Source of the DNA: Flavobacteriaceae bacterium
Lineage (GTDB): Bacteria > Bacteroidota > Bacteroidia > Flavobacteriales > Flavobacteriaceae
Direction: 5' to 3'
Assembly (NCBI GenBank): GCA_018623195.1
Contig: JAAZVY010000004.1
Span: 1 to 63,598, forward strand
DNA: 63,598 bases
Below, one piece after another: positions 50,913 to 58,369 of the stretch. Both the position numbers and the translations under genes were made by a program. The notes beneath the pieces are model-generated. The model worked only from the letters and a program-made list of their open reading frames with translations. It was not told where the DNA came from and made no database searches. Every line of letters begins with the position of its first letter. Position 1 is the stretch's first letter.

Positions 50913-51959
50913 ATGAAATACAATACACTGAACGGAACAGATTTAGAAGTAAGTGAGATTTGTTTAGGAACCATGACTTGGGGTCGACAAAACTCTGAAA
51001 GTGAAGGCTTCGAACAGATGGATTATGCATTCGATCAGGGTATTAATTTCTGGGATACGGCAGAGCTCTATCCGGTCCCTACACTTCCTGAGTTATATGG
51101 AGATACCGAAAAGATTATCGGTAATTGGCTTGCCAAAAATGGCAAACGTGATGAATTAGTCATCGCTACGAAAATTGCAGGGAAGGCTCCTTTCACCAAA
51201 CATATAAGAACTACAGGCTTTACTCCTGAGGGAATTGCCGAGGCGATTGATTTAAGCTTACAACGACTTAAGACCGATTATATTGATTTATATCAGTTGC
51301 ACTGGCCAACGCGTAACACCAACTTCTTTGGAAAACGCGACTATCCTGATGAGGCTTTTAAAACAGATGAGTGGAAGGACAATATTTATGAAGTCTTAAC
51401 TGAACTAGGAAAGCAGATTGCCGTAGGTAAGATTCGACACATCGGGCTATCGAATGAAACTCCCTGGGGAGTAATGCGATTCATTGAAGAACATAAAAAG
51501 GACGCTTCCTTACCTAAAATCGCAACCGTTCAGAATCCTTATAGTTTACTGAATCGTTTATATGAAATCGGGCTTTCTGAGGTCAGTCACCGAGAAAATG
51601 TAGGGTTATTGCCTTATTCTCCCCTTGGCTTCGGAGTTCTTTCGGGTAAATACCTCGGAGGTAAATCGCCAGAAGGGGCGCGTGTAACCCTTTTTCCGAA
51701 TTACAGCAGATACAGTGGTCCTATTGCGACCAAAGCGACTGAGGCCTATTATGAAATTGCTCAGAAGCACGGCCTTAGTTTACCACAAATGTCGTTAGCG
51801 TATTTGCGTACTAAACCCTTTGTTACTTCAACCATTATCGGGGCAACCTCGATGGAGCAACTAAAAGAAAATGTTGAAAGTGCTTCGTTGGTACTTGGCG
51901 AAGAGGTAATCGCGGCGATAGAAGAGGTTCATAACACCTATCCTAATCCAGCGCCTTAA
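50913..51959 (+). CDS. Aldo/keto reductase, Tas-like
   Basis: NADPH-dependent reductase of 348 residues. Motifs of the family are EICLGTMTWGRQNSE, the catalytic Asp-Tyr in FWDTAELYPVP, Lys in VIATKIAGKAP and His in DLYQLHWPTRN. The cofactor end shows HIGLSNETPWGVMRF, LLPYSPLGFGVLSG and TIIGATSMEQL. It resembles E. coli Tas. It begins one base after the xthA stop, so it is in the same transcript. Its stop shares the palindrome TTAA with the convergent radA stop. Substrate unknown. Confidence 0.9.
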   Translation: MKYNTLNGTDLEVSEICLGTMTWGRQNSESEGFEQMDYAFDQGINFWDTAELYPVPTLPELYGDTEKIIGNWLAKNGKRDELVIATKIAGKAPFTKHIRTTGFTPEGIAEAIDLSLQRLKTDYIDLYQLHWPTRNTNFFGKRDYPDEAFKTDEWKDNIYEVLTELGKQIAVGKIRHIGLSNETPWGVMRFIEEHKKDASLPKIATVQNPYSLLNRLYEIGLSEVSHRENVGLLPYSPLGFGVLSGKYLGGKSPEGARVTLFPNYSRYSGPIATKATEAYYEIAQKHGLSLPQMSLAYLRTKPFVTSTIIGATSMEQLKENVESASLVLGEEVIAAIEEVHNTYPNPAP

Positions 51960-53320
51960 TTCTTTGAGAAAATCTTAGCTACTACCTCTTCGATTTTTGC
52001 CACTCTGATAATACGTATTTGATGAGTCTTATCATCAATACTTGCATTTGAGGCGACAAAGATTGCCTTGAATCCTAATTTTTCGGCCTCGGCAATTCGC
52101 CTATCGATACTCTGTACCGATCTGATTTCTCCAGCAAGACCCACCTCAGCTGCGAAACAAATGGATGCAGGTAATGGTTTGTCTGCGTTGCTTGAAAGAA
52201 CAGCCATTACAACACCAAGGTCTATTGCGGGATCATCGATATGTATTCCTCCAGTGATATTGAGAAAGACATCTTTGGTTCCTAACTTGAACCCCACCTT
52301 CTTTTCTAACACGGCTAATAGCATGTTAAGTCGTTTGCTATTGAATCCCGTTGCAGATCGCTGAGGGGTTCCATAAACAGCAGTACTCACCAGCGCTTGG
52401 ATTTCGATCATTAGCGGGCGCTGTCCCTCAAGAGTTGCCGCCACAGCAACGCCACTTAAGGGCTCTTCGTAATTGGAGAGTAGTAATTCAGAGGGGTTGG
52501 TAACTTCTCTTAGACCACCAGATAGCATTTCATAGATTCCGAGTTCAGCGGTGCTTCCGAAACGGTTTTTTAAAGCTCTTAAGATGCGATACACATAGTT
52601 TCGATCTCCTTCAAATTGAAGAACGGTATCTACCATGTGCTCTAATAATTTCGGTCCTGCAAGCTGGCCGTCTTTGGTGATGTGCCCTACTAAAATCAGC
52701 GGTGTTCCTGTGGCTTTTGCATAGTAGGTGAGCTCTGCAGTGCACTCTCTAATTTGAGATACGGTTCCACTAGCAGATTCGAGTTTTGGGGATTGTAGGG
52801 TTTGAACCGAGTCTACGATGATAAGATCGGGCTGAACCGCTTCGATTTGAAGGCCGATAAGGTCGGTTTTAGTTTCAGCCAGTACGTAACAATTCTCTTG
52901 GTTAGATTGAATTCGATCTGCTCGAAGCTTAATCTGCTTCTCGCTTTCTTCTCCTGAGACATAAAGAACTTTTTTACCTAACGAAAGTGCGATTTGTAAG
53001 AGCAGGGTGCTTTTTCCTATTCCAGGTTCACCCCCAAGAAGGATTACTGAACCGGGTACTAATCCGCCCCCTAAAACTCTATTAAATTCTTGATCCCTAG
53101 TGTCAATTCGGGTTTCAGTCTCGAAGTTTATTTCGTCTAATTTTTGAGCTTTCTTTTTGGTCTGTAGGGCAGTGGTGCCTACGACAGGAGCTTCTGATGC
53201 TGGACTAATCGTCTCTTCAACAAGTGTGTTCCATTCTTTACAGGCAGAACATTGACCTTTCCATTGCGCAGATTGGGCGCCACAGTTCTGACAGAAATAA
53301 GCCGTTTTAACTTTTGCCAT
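51956..53320 (-). CDS. radA: DNA repair protein RadA (Sms)
   Basis: RecA-like ATPase that promotes branch migration during recombination, 454 residues. The N-terminal C4 zinc finger reads FCQNCGAQ and GQCSACKEW. Walker A is GGEPGIGKSTLL, Walker B LIIVDSVQTL, and the RadA-specific KNRFGS motif is in ALKNRFGSTAELGIYEM. The C-terminal Lon-protease-like domain includes GGIHIDDPAIDLGVVMAVLS. Length and order are complete. Last gene of the panC/panD/AglD-like run. Confidence 0.97.
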   Translation of the reverse strand: MAKVKTAYFCQNCGAQSAQWKGQCSACKEWNTLVEETISPASEAPVVGTTALQTKKKAQKLDEINFETETRIDTRDQEFNRVLGGGLVPGSVILLGGEPGIGKSTLLLQIALSLGKKVLYVSGEESEKQIKLRADRIQSNQENCYVLAETKTDLIGLQIEAVQPDLIIVDSVQTLQSPKLESASGTVSQIRECTAELTYYAKATGTPLILVGHITKDGQLAGPKLLEHMVDTVLQFEGDRNYVYRILRALKNRFGSTAELGIYEMLSGGLREVTNPSELLLSNYEEPLSGVAVAATLEGQRPLMIEIQALVSTAVYGTPQRSATGFNSKRLNMLLAVLEKKVGFKLGTKDVFLNITGGIHIDDPAIDLGVVMAVLSSNADKPLPASICFAAEVGLAGEIRSVQSIDRRIAEAEKLGFKAIFVASNASIDDKTHQIRIIRVAKIEEVVAKIFSKN

Positions 53321-53322
53321 AC

Positions 53323-54291
53323 CTAACGATTACGATACACTAAAGGTAGGGTAAGAAAACAAAGTGCACCGAAAAGAACAATCATGAGGGTCTGGGAGAT
53401 CCAAAGAATCCAACCAAAGGCCTCTCCCGAAGCAAAAGAAATACCGAATAATGCGAGTGAAGCTCGAACAGCGATCGGATATAATCCTACCCCTCCGTTG
53501 GTAGTGGTCATTGCAAAAGATCCAGCTATGAAAGCGATAAGAAGTTCAGATAGACCTAAATGAATCGTCTCTGGAACCGTGAATTTGATTACCCAAAACA
53601 TGGCGATGTAGCAGGACCATATAAATAGGGTATGGCCTAAAAAAGCCATTCTATTTTTCATACGAAACACCGAAAGAAGCCCACTTTTAATGCCCTCTAA
53701 GAAGTCGAGCAACTTGGTCAGGAGTGAAGATGAACTCGATTTGAGCATCCGAATGGTTAGAAGCAAGCCAACTACAGCTACAACCACCACTGCGATGGAT
53801 AAAAGTAGGGCGTTTTGGTTCTCCTGCAAGAGTAATAATAGTCGTTCAGTTTGTAGGATGAGTGCTAGTAGAATAACTAGAAGAAGCATGATTAAATCAA
53901 TGATTCGCTCGGTAACGATAGTGCCAAAACCTTTGTCAAAAGGAACTTTTTCGTAGGTTCTTAGTGAAGTGGCTCTCAAGACTTCTCCAGATCTTGGGAT
54001 TCCCAGATTGGCAAAATAGGCCATCATTACGAAGTAAAAATTGGCTAATGTCGAAGGGTGGTAGCCCAGTGGATGAAGCAGATAATTCGCTCGTATGGCT
54101 CTCGACAGATGGCTTAATAACGCTAGTAAAATAGACGCGCCCACAAACCAAGGGTTTGCGGATTGGATGTAGGTTAAAATCTCTTTGCGAACGGCCTCGG
54201 GGGTGTTGAGGTAAGAATAAAGGATCAAAAAGACCCCTAAAGCGATAGGCAAAAGGGTTTTGAAAAGCTTTCCGATCGACTTTGCAGCCAT
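53323..54291 (-). CDS. Lysylphosphatidylglycerol synthase-like membrane protein (UPF0104)
   Basis: Polytopic inner-membrane protein of 322 residues with about eight hydrophobic segments, including LLPIALGVFLILYSYLN near the N-terminus and MTTTNGGVGLYPIAVRASL in the family-typical late loop. It matches the AglD/MprF transmembrane (flippase-like) family without the soluble transferase domain, so it probably flips or handles a lipid rather than aminoacylating it (inference). The ATG overlaps the panD stop as TAATG. Confidence 0.88.
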   Translation of the reverse strand: MAAKSIGKLFKTLLPIALGVFLILYSYLNTPEAVRKEILTYIQSANPWFVGASILLALLSHLSRAIRANYLLHPLGYHPSTLANFYFVMMAYFANLGIPRSGEVLRATSLRTYEKVPFDKGFGTIVTERIIDLIMLLLVILLALILQTERLLLLLQENQNALLLSIAVVVVAVVGLLLTIRMLKSSSSSLLTKLLDFLEGIKSGLLSVFRMKNRMAFLGHTLFIWSCYIAMFWVIKFTVPETIHLGLSELLIAFIAGSFAMTTTNGGVGLYPIAVRASLALFGISFASGEAFGWILWISQTLMIVLFGALCFLTLPLVYRNR

Positions 54292-54644
54292 TAAGATTTT
54301 AGCAAGTTGGTGTTTTCATCAGGAAAAATAACCGCTGGTTGAAACTGACGAGCCTCTTCCATGCTCATATAACCATAGGCCATGATAATCACAATATCCC
54401 CTGGGGCTACTCGTCGAGCAGCTGCTCCATTGAGGGTGATTTCTCCGCTTCCTCTAGGACCAGGAATAGCGTAGGTTTCTAGACGTTCTCCGTTGTTGTT
54501 GTTGACTACTTGAACCTTTTCCCCTCGAATGAGGTTGACAGCGTCCATGAGGTCTTCATCAATAGTGATACTTCCGATATAGTTTAGGTCAGCTCCTGTG
54601 ACTTTAACTCGGTGAATCTTCGATTTTACTACTTCAATCATCAT
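54291..54644 (-). CDS. panD: Aspartate 1-decarboxylase
   Basis: Pyruvoyl enzyme making beta-alanine for pantothenate, 117 residues. The self-cleavage site is the Gly-Ser pair in NYIGSITID near residues 24-25, from which the pyruvoyl group forms. Conserved blocks [34 protein letters not shown] and [10 protein letters not shown] are present. The first two codons are both ATG; either may start. 21 bases separate it from panC, with which it cooperates in pantothenate synthesis. Confidence 0.96.
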   Translation of the reverse strand: MMIEVVKSKIHRVKVTGADLNYIGSITIDEDLMDAVNLIRGEKVQVVNNNNGERLETYAIPGPRGSGEITLNGAAARRVAPGDIVIIMAYGYMSMEEARQFQPAVIFPDENTNLLKS

Positions 54645-54665
54645 CGGTGCAAAGGTAGCGACTAA

Positions 54666-55514
54666 TTAATTCATAGCAAGATTATCGATAAGACGAACCC
54701 CATCGATTTTTGCCGCAATAAAAGCTCTGTATTTCTTATTTTTCTTTCGCTCTGAATGAGCGGATAGCGTAGTGGCTTCGGCAATTTCAAAGTATTCAAG
54801 CTCAAACGAGGGATTCGACTTGAACGCCTCGGTTACTGCCTCTTTAATTTTTGGTAGATCCATCGAGGTGAATCGACGCTTGGCCCAGAGAAGTTGCTGA
54901 TAAATAAAAGTGGCTTCTGAAATGGCTGCCGAGTTGAGTCTTTGATTTCTAGAGCTCATCGCTAAACCAGAATCTTCGCGAATAATTCCGCATCCGACGA
55001 TCTTAACAGCTAAACGTTTTTGTTTAGCGACTCTCGATATAATCAGTAACTGTTGGTAGTCTTTCTCTCCGAAATAAGCGTAATGAGGACGCACAATTCT
55101 GAGGAGTCGTTCGACGATAGTAGCTACCCCGTCGAAATGTCCTGGGCGATTGGGCCCTTCCATCACCTGGTCGAGTCCTTTAAAATCGTAATTCTTAGAG
55201 GAGATTTCTCCCCCATAAATATCATCGGCCTCTGGTGCATAAACCCAGATTTCACCCTTTTCTGAGGAGAGTAAATTGAGATCTTTGTCAAGAGTTCTCG
55301 GGTAGGCGACTAGATCGTTTTTATCGTTGAATTGGGTAGGGTTCACAAAAATGCTAACGATTGTGATATCGTTTTGGTAGAGCGAGCGTTTAACTAGACT
55401 CAGGTGTCCTGAATGTAGTGCTCCCATCGTTGGTACAAGGCCTACACTGCGTTTTTTCGATTTTTCAGAGCGGAGGGCTTTTTGTAAATCAGCAGTGCTA
55501 GTATAGAGTTGCAT
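54666..55514 (-). CDS. panC: Pantoate-beta-alanine ligase
   Basis: Joins pantoate and beta-alanine using ATP, the last step of pantothenate synthesis; 282 residues. Motifs: VGLVPTMGALHSGHLSLVKR with the HxGH ATP site, VSIFVNPTQFNDKNDL, GPNRPGHFDGVATIV and the KMSKS-like IIREDSGLAMSSRN. The ATG opening MQLYTSTADLQ is chosen, because 28 upstream codons in the same frame extend through the promoter box and are unlike the family. Product feeds coenzyme A synthesis. Confidence 0.95.
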   Translation of the reverse strand: MQLYTSTADLQKALRSEKSKKRSVGLVPTMGALHSGHLSLVKRSLYQNDITIVSIFVNPTQFNDKNDLVAYPRTLDKDLNLLSSEKGEIWVYAPEADDIYGGEISSKNYDFKGLDQVMEGPNRPGHFDGVATIVERLLRIVRPHYAYFGEKDYQQLLIISRVAKQKRLAVKIVGCGIIREDSGLAMSSRNQRLNSAAISEATFIYQQLLWAKRRFTSMDLPKIKEAVTEAFKSNPSFELEYFEIAEATTLSAHSERKKNKKYRAFIAAKIDGVRLIDNLAMN

Positions 55515-55532
55515 TTGAGCGAGTTGAGGGCC

Positions 55533-55540
55533 CAAAAATA
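55533..55540 (-). promoter_or_regulatory. Promoter -7 box for the pan/radA operon
   Basis: The minus strand reads TATTTTTG, an exact TAnnTTTG match, 18 bases before the panC ATG. Divergent from the promoter of the GT5 gene. Confidence 0.45.
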
Positions 55541-55570
55541 CCACAAATGGGCTTATCCACAATAATTTCT

Positions 55571-55578
55571 TATCTTTG
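55571..55578 (+). promoter_or_regulatory. Promoter -7 box for the GT5-like gene
   Basis: TATCTTTG, an exact TAnnTTTG match, 34 bases before the ATG of the glycogen-synthase-like gene. The leader would be about 30 bases. Confidence 0.45.
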
Positions 55579-55612
55579 ACCCCTGTTTTTTTGAGCACAA
55601 AATCAAGGGTTT

Positions 55613-56422
55613 ATGAATGGAAAAAGGATTTTATTTGTTTCGTCAGAACTAGTACCCTATTTGCCAGAGAACGATGTCTCGTCAATGTCGTACGAAGCAC
55701 CGAGAGTGGTAAATAACAACGGGGGTCAGATACGCATATTTATGCCTCGTTATGGGTCGATCAATGAGCGCAGACACCAGCTGCACGAAGTGATCCGTCT
55801 GTCTGGAATGAATTTAGTCGTGAATGATATGGACATGCCCTTGATTATTAAGGTGGCTTCAATCCCTAAAGAACGCATCCAGGTTTACTTCATTGATAAC
55901 GATGAGTATTTTAAAAGAAAGGCAACCTTTACAGACAAGGAAGGGAAACTTTTCAAGGATAATGACGAGCGCGCTATTTTCTTTGCTAAAGGTGTCATAG
56001 AGACGGTTAAAAAATTAAACTGGGCGCCGGACATCATTCACGTTCATGGATGGATGGCTTCCTTACTACCTCTTTATCTTCGCACTTGCTATAAAGACGA
56101 GCCTATTTTCGCTGAATCTAAGATTGTAACTTCAATTTACAATCAGGGATTTGAAGGGGATCTTCCTGGAGATCTTTGCAAAAAAGTTGCTTTTGATGGG
56201 GTAGAGACCTCAGAAATCGCAAGCCTTGAGCAGCCAAATCATACGAATTTGTTAAAAGTGGCTGCAGATCATTCAGATGGGATTATTTTAGCCAGCGAAA
56301 ACCTACCAGAAGAAATCAAGTCGTATTGTGAAGCCTATGACAAGCCTGTTCTTCCTTATGTTTCTCCACAAGAAACCGAAGAGGCTTACCTTAAGTTCTA
56401 CAACGACCAATTATCTGACTAA
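55613..56422 (+). CDS. Half-length glycogen/starch synthase-like protein (GT5 N-domain)
   Basis: Protein of 269 residues matching only the N-terminal Rossmann domain of GT5 glycogen synthase (full length about 480). Family-like segments: RILFVSSELVPYLPE at the start, IRIFMPRYGSINERR, AIFFAKGVIE and PDIIHVHGWMASLLPLYLR. The ADP-glucose-binding KTGG loop, expected just after the first strand, is replaced by PENDVSSMSYEAPRVV, and the C-terminal donor-binding domain is absent. Catalysis is therefore doubtful. Such short forms next to panC and DUF4270 genes are common in Bacteroidetes. Role unknown. Confidence 0.8.
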   Translation: MNGKRILFVSSELVPYLPENDVSSMSYEAPRVVNNNGGQIRIFMPRYGSINERRHQLHEVIRLSGMNLVVNDMDMPLIIKVASIPKERIQVYFIDNDEYFKRKATFTDKEGKLFKDNDERAIFFAKGVIETVKKLNWAPDIIHVHGWMASLLPLYLRTCYKDEPIFAESKIVTSIYNQGFEGDLPGDLCKKVAFDGVETSEIASLEQPNHTNLLKVAADHSDGIILASENLPEEIKSYCEAYDKPVLPYVSPQETEEAYLKFYNDQLSD

Positions 56423-56431
56423 CTCGTCTCT

Positions 56432-58273
56432 ATGACCACATATCGCCTACGCCGCCATTTCGGCGCTGCAATAGCCCTAGTATTACTCGTTGTTTTTAGT
56501 GCTTGTGAAGAGGATACCTATACCTTAGGCCAAGCGGTTATTGAGGGAGAACCCTTTAGTACCAATCGTATTGATTACCCTATTGAAAGTATTAAGCAGT
56601 TAAAGATTGATCGGGTACAAACGAGTCAACTTCCCATTTTTCAGCTAGGAAATTTTAAGGACCCCATCTTCGGTACCACGAGTGCTCAGATCCTTACAGA
56701 AGTTCAACTTACAGAGGTCAAGCCTATTTTCGGAAGGCTTTCAGCAGACACAGAGACCCTTCAAGATGTTTCTGGTAACAACGACACCTTGAACGAAAAT
56801 GAAACGGTGGTAAGAGCTAGACTCTACATTCCTTTTCAGAAAGTCCCTGCCGCGACGCAGGATTCTGATAGCGATGGTGTTCAAGATGCTTTTGACGCTG
56901 ACCCTGATGATATCAATAGCGATAGCGATGGAGATGGGCTTACCGATAACGAAGAGCGTTTGCGTGGAACAGATCCGCTCAATGCCGATACCGATGGGGA
57001 CGGTATCAATGACTTAGATGATGAAAGCACCGCATCGAACTCTTACGCAAAGCGTGTATCTCTTGATAGCATTTATTCGTTCTCAGGAAATGATGTGTTT
57101 GATTTAACCGTTCGACACAGTGATTTCTTTTTGAGAGATCATGAGCCTACTAGCGGGTTTCTTGATCCTTCGGCCTACTTTTCAGATGATTCATCAAAGT
57201 TTGAAGATTTTCTAGGGGATGTACTTTTTGAGGGTAAAGATACCATTAGCGAGTTTCAGTACATCGAATATCAAATGGATGATCCAGATACAGAAGAAGA
57301 CGAATCAGCTTTTACAGATGCTTCTAAAACAAAGGACCCAGGTATTTATGTAGATCTAGACCCAGACTTTTTTCAAACGATGATTTTGGACAAAGAAGGA
57401 GGTTCAGAATTATTATCTCGTTCAAATTTCAAAGATCATTTTCGAGGCATACACCTTTCTTTGGCGGCAGATAACGATTTGATGATGCTTTTAAATTTAA
57501 CCTCAGGTTATATTGAGGTGGACTACACTTATGATTTTTGGAATACCCAAGACGATAGTGATGCGAGCAATGATGCTATTGATACTGAGGAACGTAGTTT
57601 TCGATTAAACTTAGTCTCTGGAGGCTCATTCGGTATCACTAGTGGTAACGCGGTGAATACTTGGACTGCGGAGAATAACGTCGCAATCATTGATAATCAA
57701 GATTTTGTAGAGCGTGTTTACCTTAAAGGGGGTAGCGGTTATCTCGCACAGTTTCAAATTCCTGATGAAATTATTGAAGAAATCAAAGCCAATAATTGGC
57801 TCGTAAACGAAGCAAGCATTGTTTTTCACGTGGATCAAGATGTCATGCAACAATATCCTGAACAGCCTTCTCGTTTATACCTATTTAAGGACGGTAGTAA
57901 TCTACCGGTTTATGATGCGTTAACAGAAACGTCTACTGATGAAAGTCCCCTTGGAATCTTTTTGAACTACGATGGGAGATTACAATATGACACCGAAGGC
58001 AATAGTTCTCATTATACGGTTCGATTAACCGATTATGTGAATCATGTGGTTCTTCGAGATTCGATTAACGTACCGATCAATGTGGCAGTAAGTGCGAACA
58101 TCGGCCTACCAGTCACTTACGCGGCCAAGGTTTCGGATTCAGATGAGGTGGTATCGTACCCTCAGATGAGCGCTGCAACTCCATTAAGCACGGTGCTCTA
58201 TGGTTCGAACACCACGGTGCCTGAAGATAAGCGCTTAGAGCTTCGCATCTATTACACTCAAATTCAGGATTAA
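56432..58273 (+). CDS. DUF4270 lipoprotein with TSP3-like calcium repeats
   Basis: Lipoprotein of 613 residues; the signal ends IALVLLVVFSAC. Mature sequence opens with ACEEDTYTLGQAVIEGEPF and continues as a DUF4270 family protein, found on Bacteroidetes cell envelopes with unknown function. An Asp-rich block at residues 143-200 has thrombospondin type 3-like repeats: DSDSDGVQDAFDADPDD, DSDGDGLTDNEE and DTDGDGINDLDD. These DxDxDG loops usually bind calcium. The gene starts nine bases after the GT5-like gene, so both are probably cotranscribed. Confidence 0.85.
   Translation: MTTYRLRRHFGAAIALVLLVVFSACEEDTYTLGQAVIEGEPFSTNRIDYPIESIKQLKIDRVQTSQLPIFQLGNFKDPIFGTTSAQILTEVQLTEVKPIFGRLSADTETLQDVSGNNDTLNENETVVRARLYIPFQKVPAATQDSDSDGVQDAFDADPDDINSDSDGDGLTDNEERLRGTDPLNADTDGDGINDLDDESTASNSYAKRVSLDSIYSFSGNDVFDLTVRHSDFFLRDHEPTSGFLDPSAYFSDDSSKFEDFLGDVLFEGKDTISEFQYIEYQMDDPDTEEDESAFTDASKTKDPGIYVDLDPDFFQTMILDKEGGSELLSRSNFKDHFRGIHLSLAADNDLMMLLNLTSGYIEVDYTYDFWNTQDDSDASNDAIDTEERSFRLNLVSGGSFGITSGNAVNTWTAENNVAIIDNQDFVERVYLKGGSGYLAQFQIPDEIIEEIKANNWLVNEASIVFHVDQDVMQQYPEQPSRLYLFKDGSNLPVYDALTETSTDESPLGIFLNYDGRLQYDTEGNSSHYTVRLTDYVNHVVLRDSINVPINVAVSANIGLPVTYAAKVSDSDEVVSYPQMSAATPLSTVLYGSNTTVPEDKRLELRIYYTQIQD
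56858..57031 (+). repeat. TSP3-like Asp-rich repeat block in the DUF4270 gene
   Basis: Three successive DxDxDG-type calcium-loop motifs are encoded in frame. The codons share GAT AGC GAT GG-like strings, so the repeat is also visible at the DNA level. Confidence 0.8.
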
Positions 58274-58341
58274 ACGTTGGCAATTACCGATTTCCTCTAT
58301 ATTCCAATGCTTATTGGGGTCATTTCCCTTTTGTTTTTTCC

Positions 58342-58349
58342 TAATTTTG
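58342..58349 (+). promoter_or_regulatory. Promoter -7 box for glmS
   Basis: TAATTTTG, an exact TAnnTTTG match, 20 bases before the glmS ATG. No glmS ribozyme can be recognised in the 96-base gap. Confidence 0.45.
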
Positions 58350-58369
58350 AACCCTAAAACAACCCAATT

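Noticed and set aside
55515-55598. N-terminal extension of panC by 28 codons.
   Set aside because: It covers the panC promoter box and part of the divergent leader; the family N-terminus begins at MQLYTSTADLQ.
58274-58369. Possible glmS ribozyme in the leader of glmS.
   Set aside because: The 96-base gap is too short for the known ribozyme and no matching core could be seen; a -7 box fills part of it.
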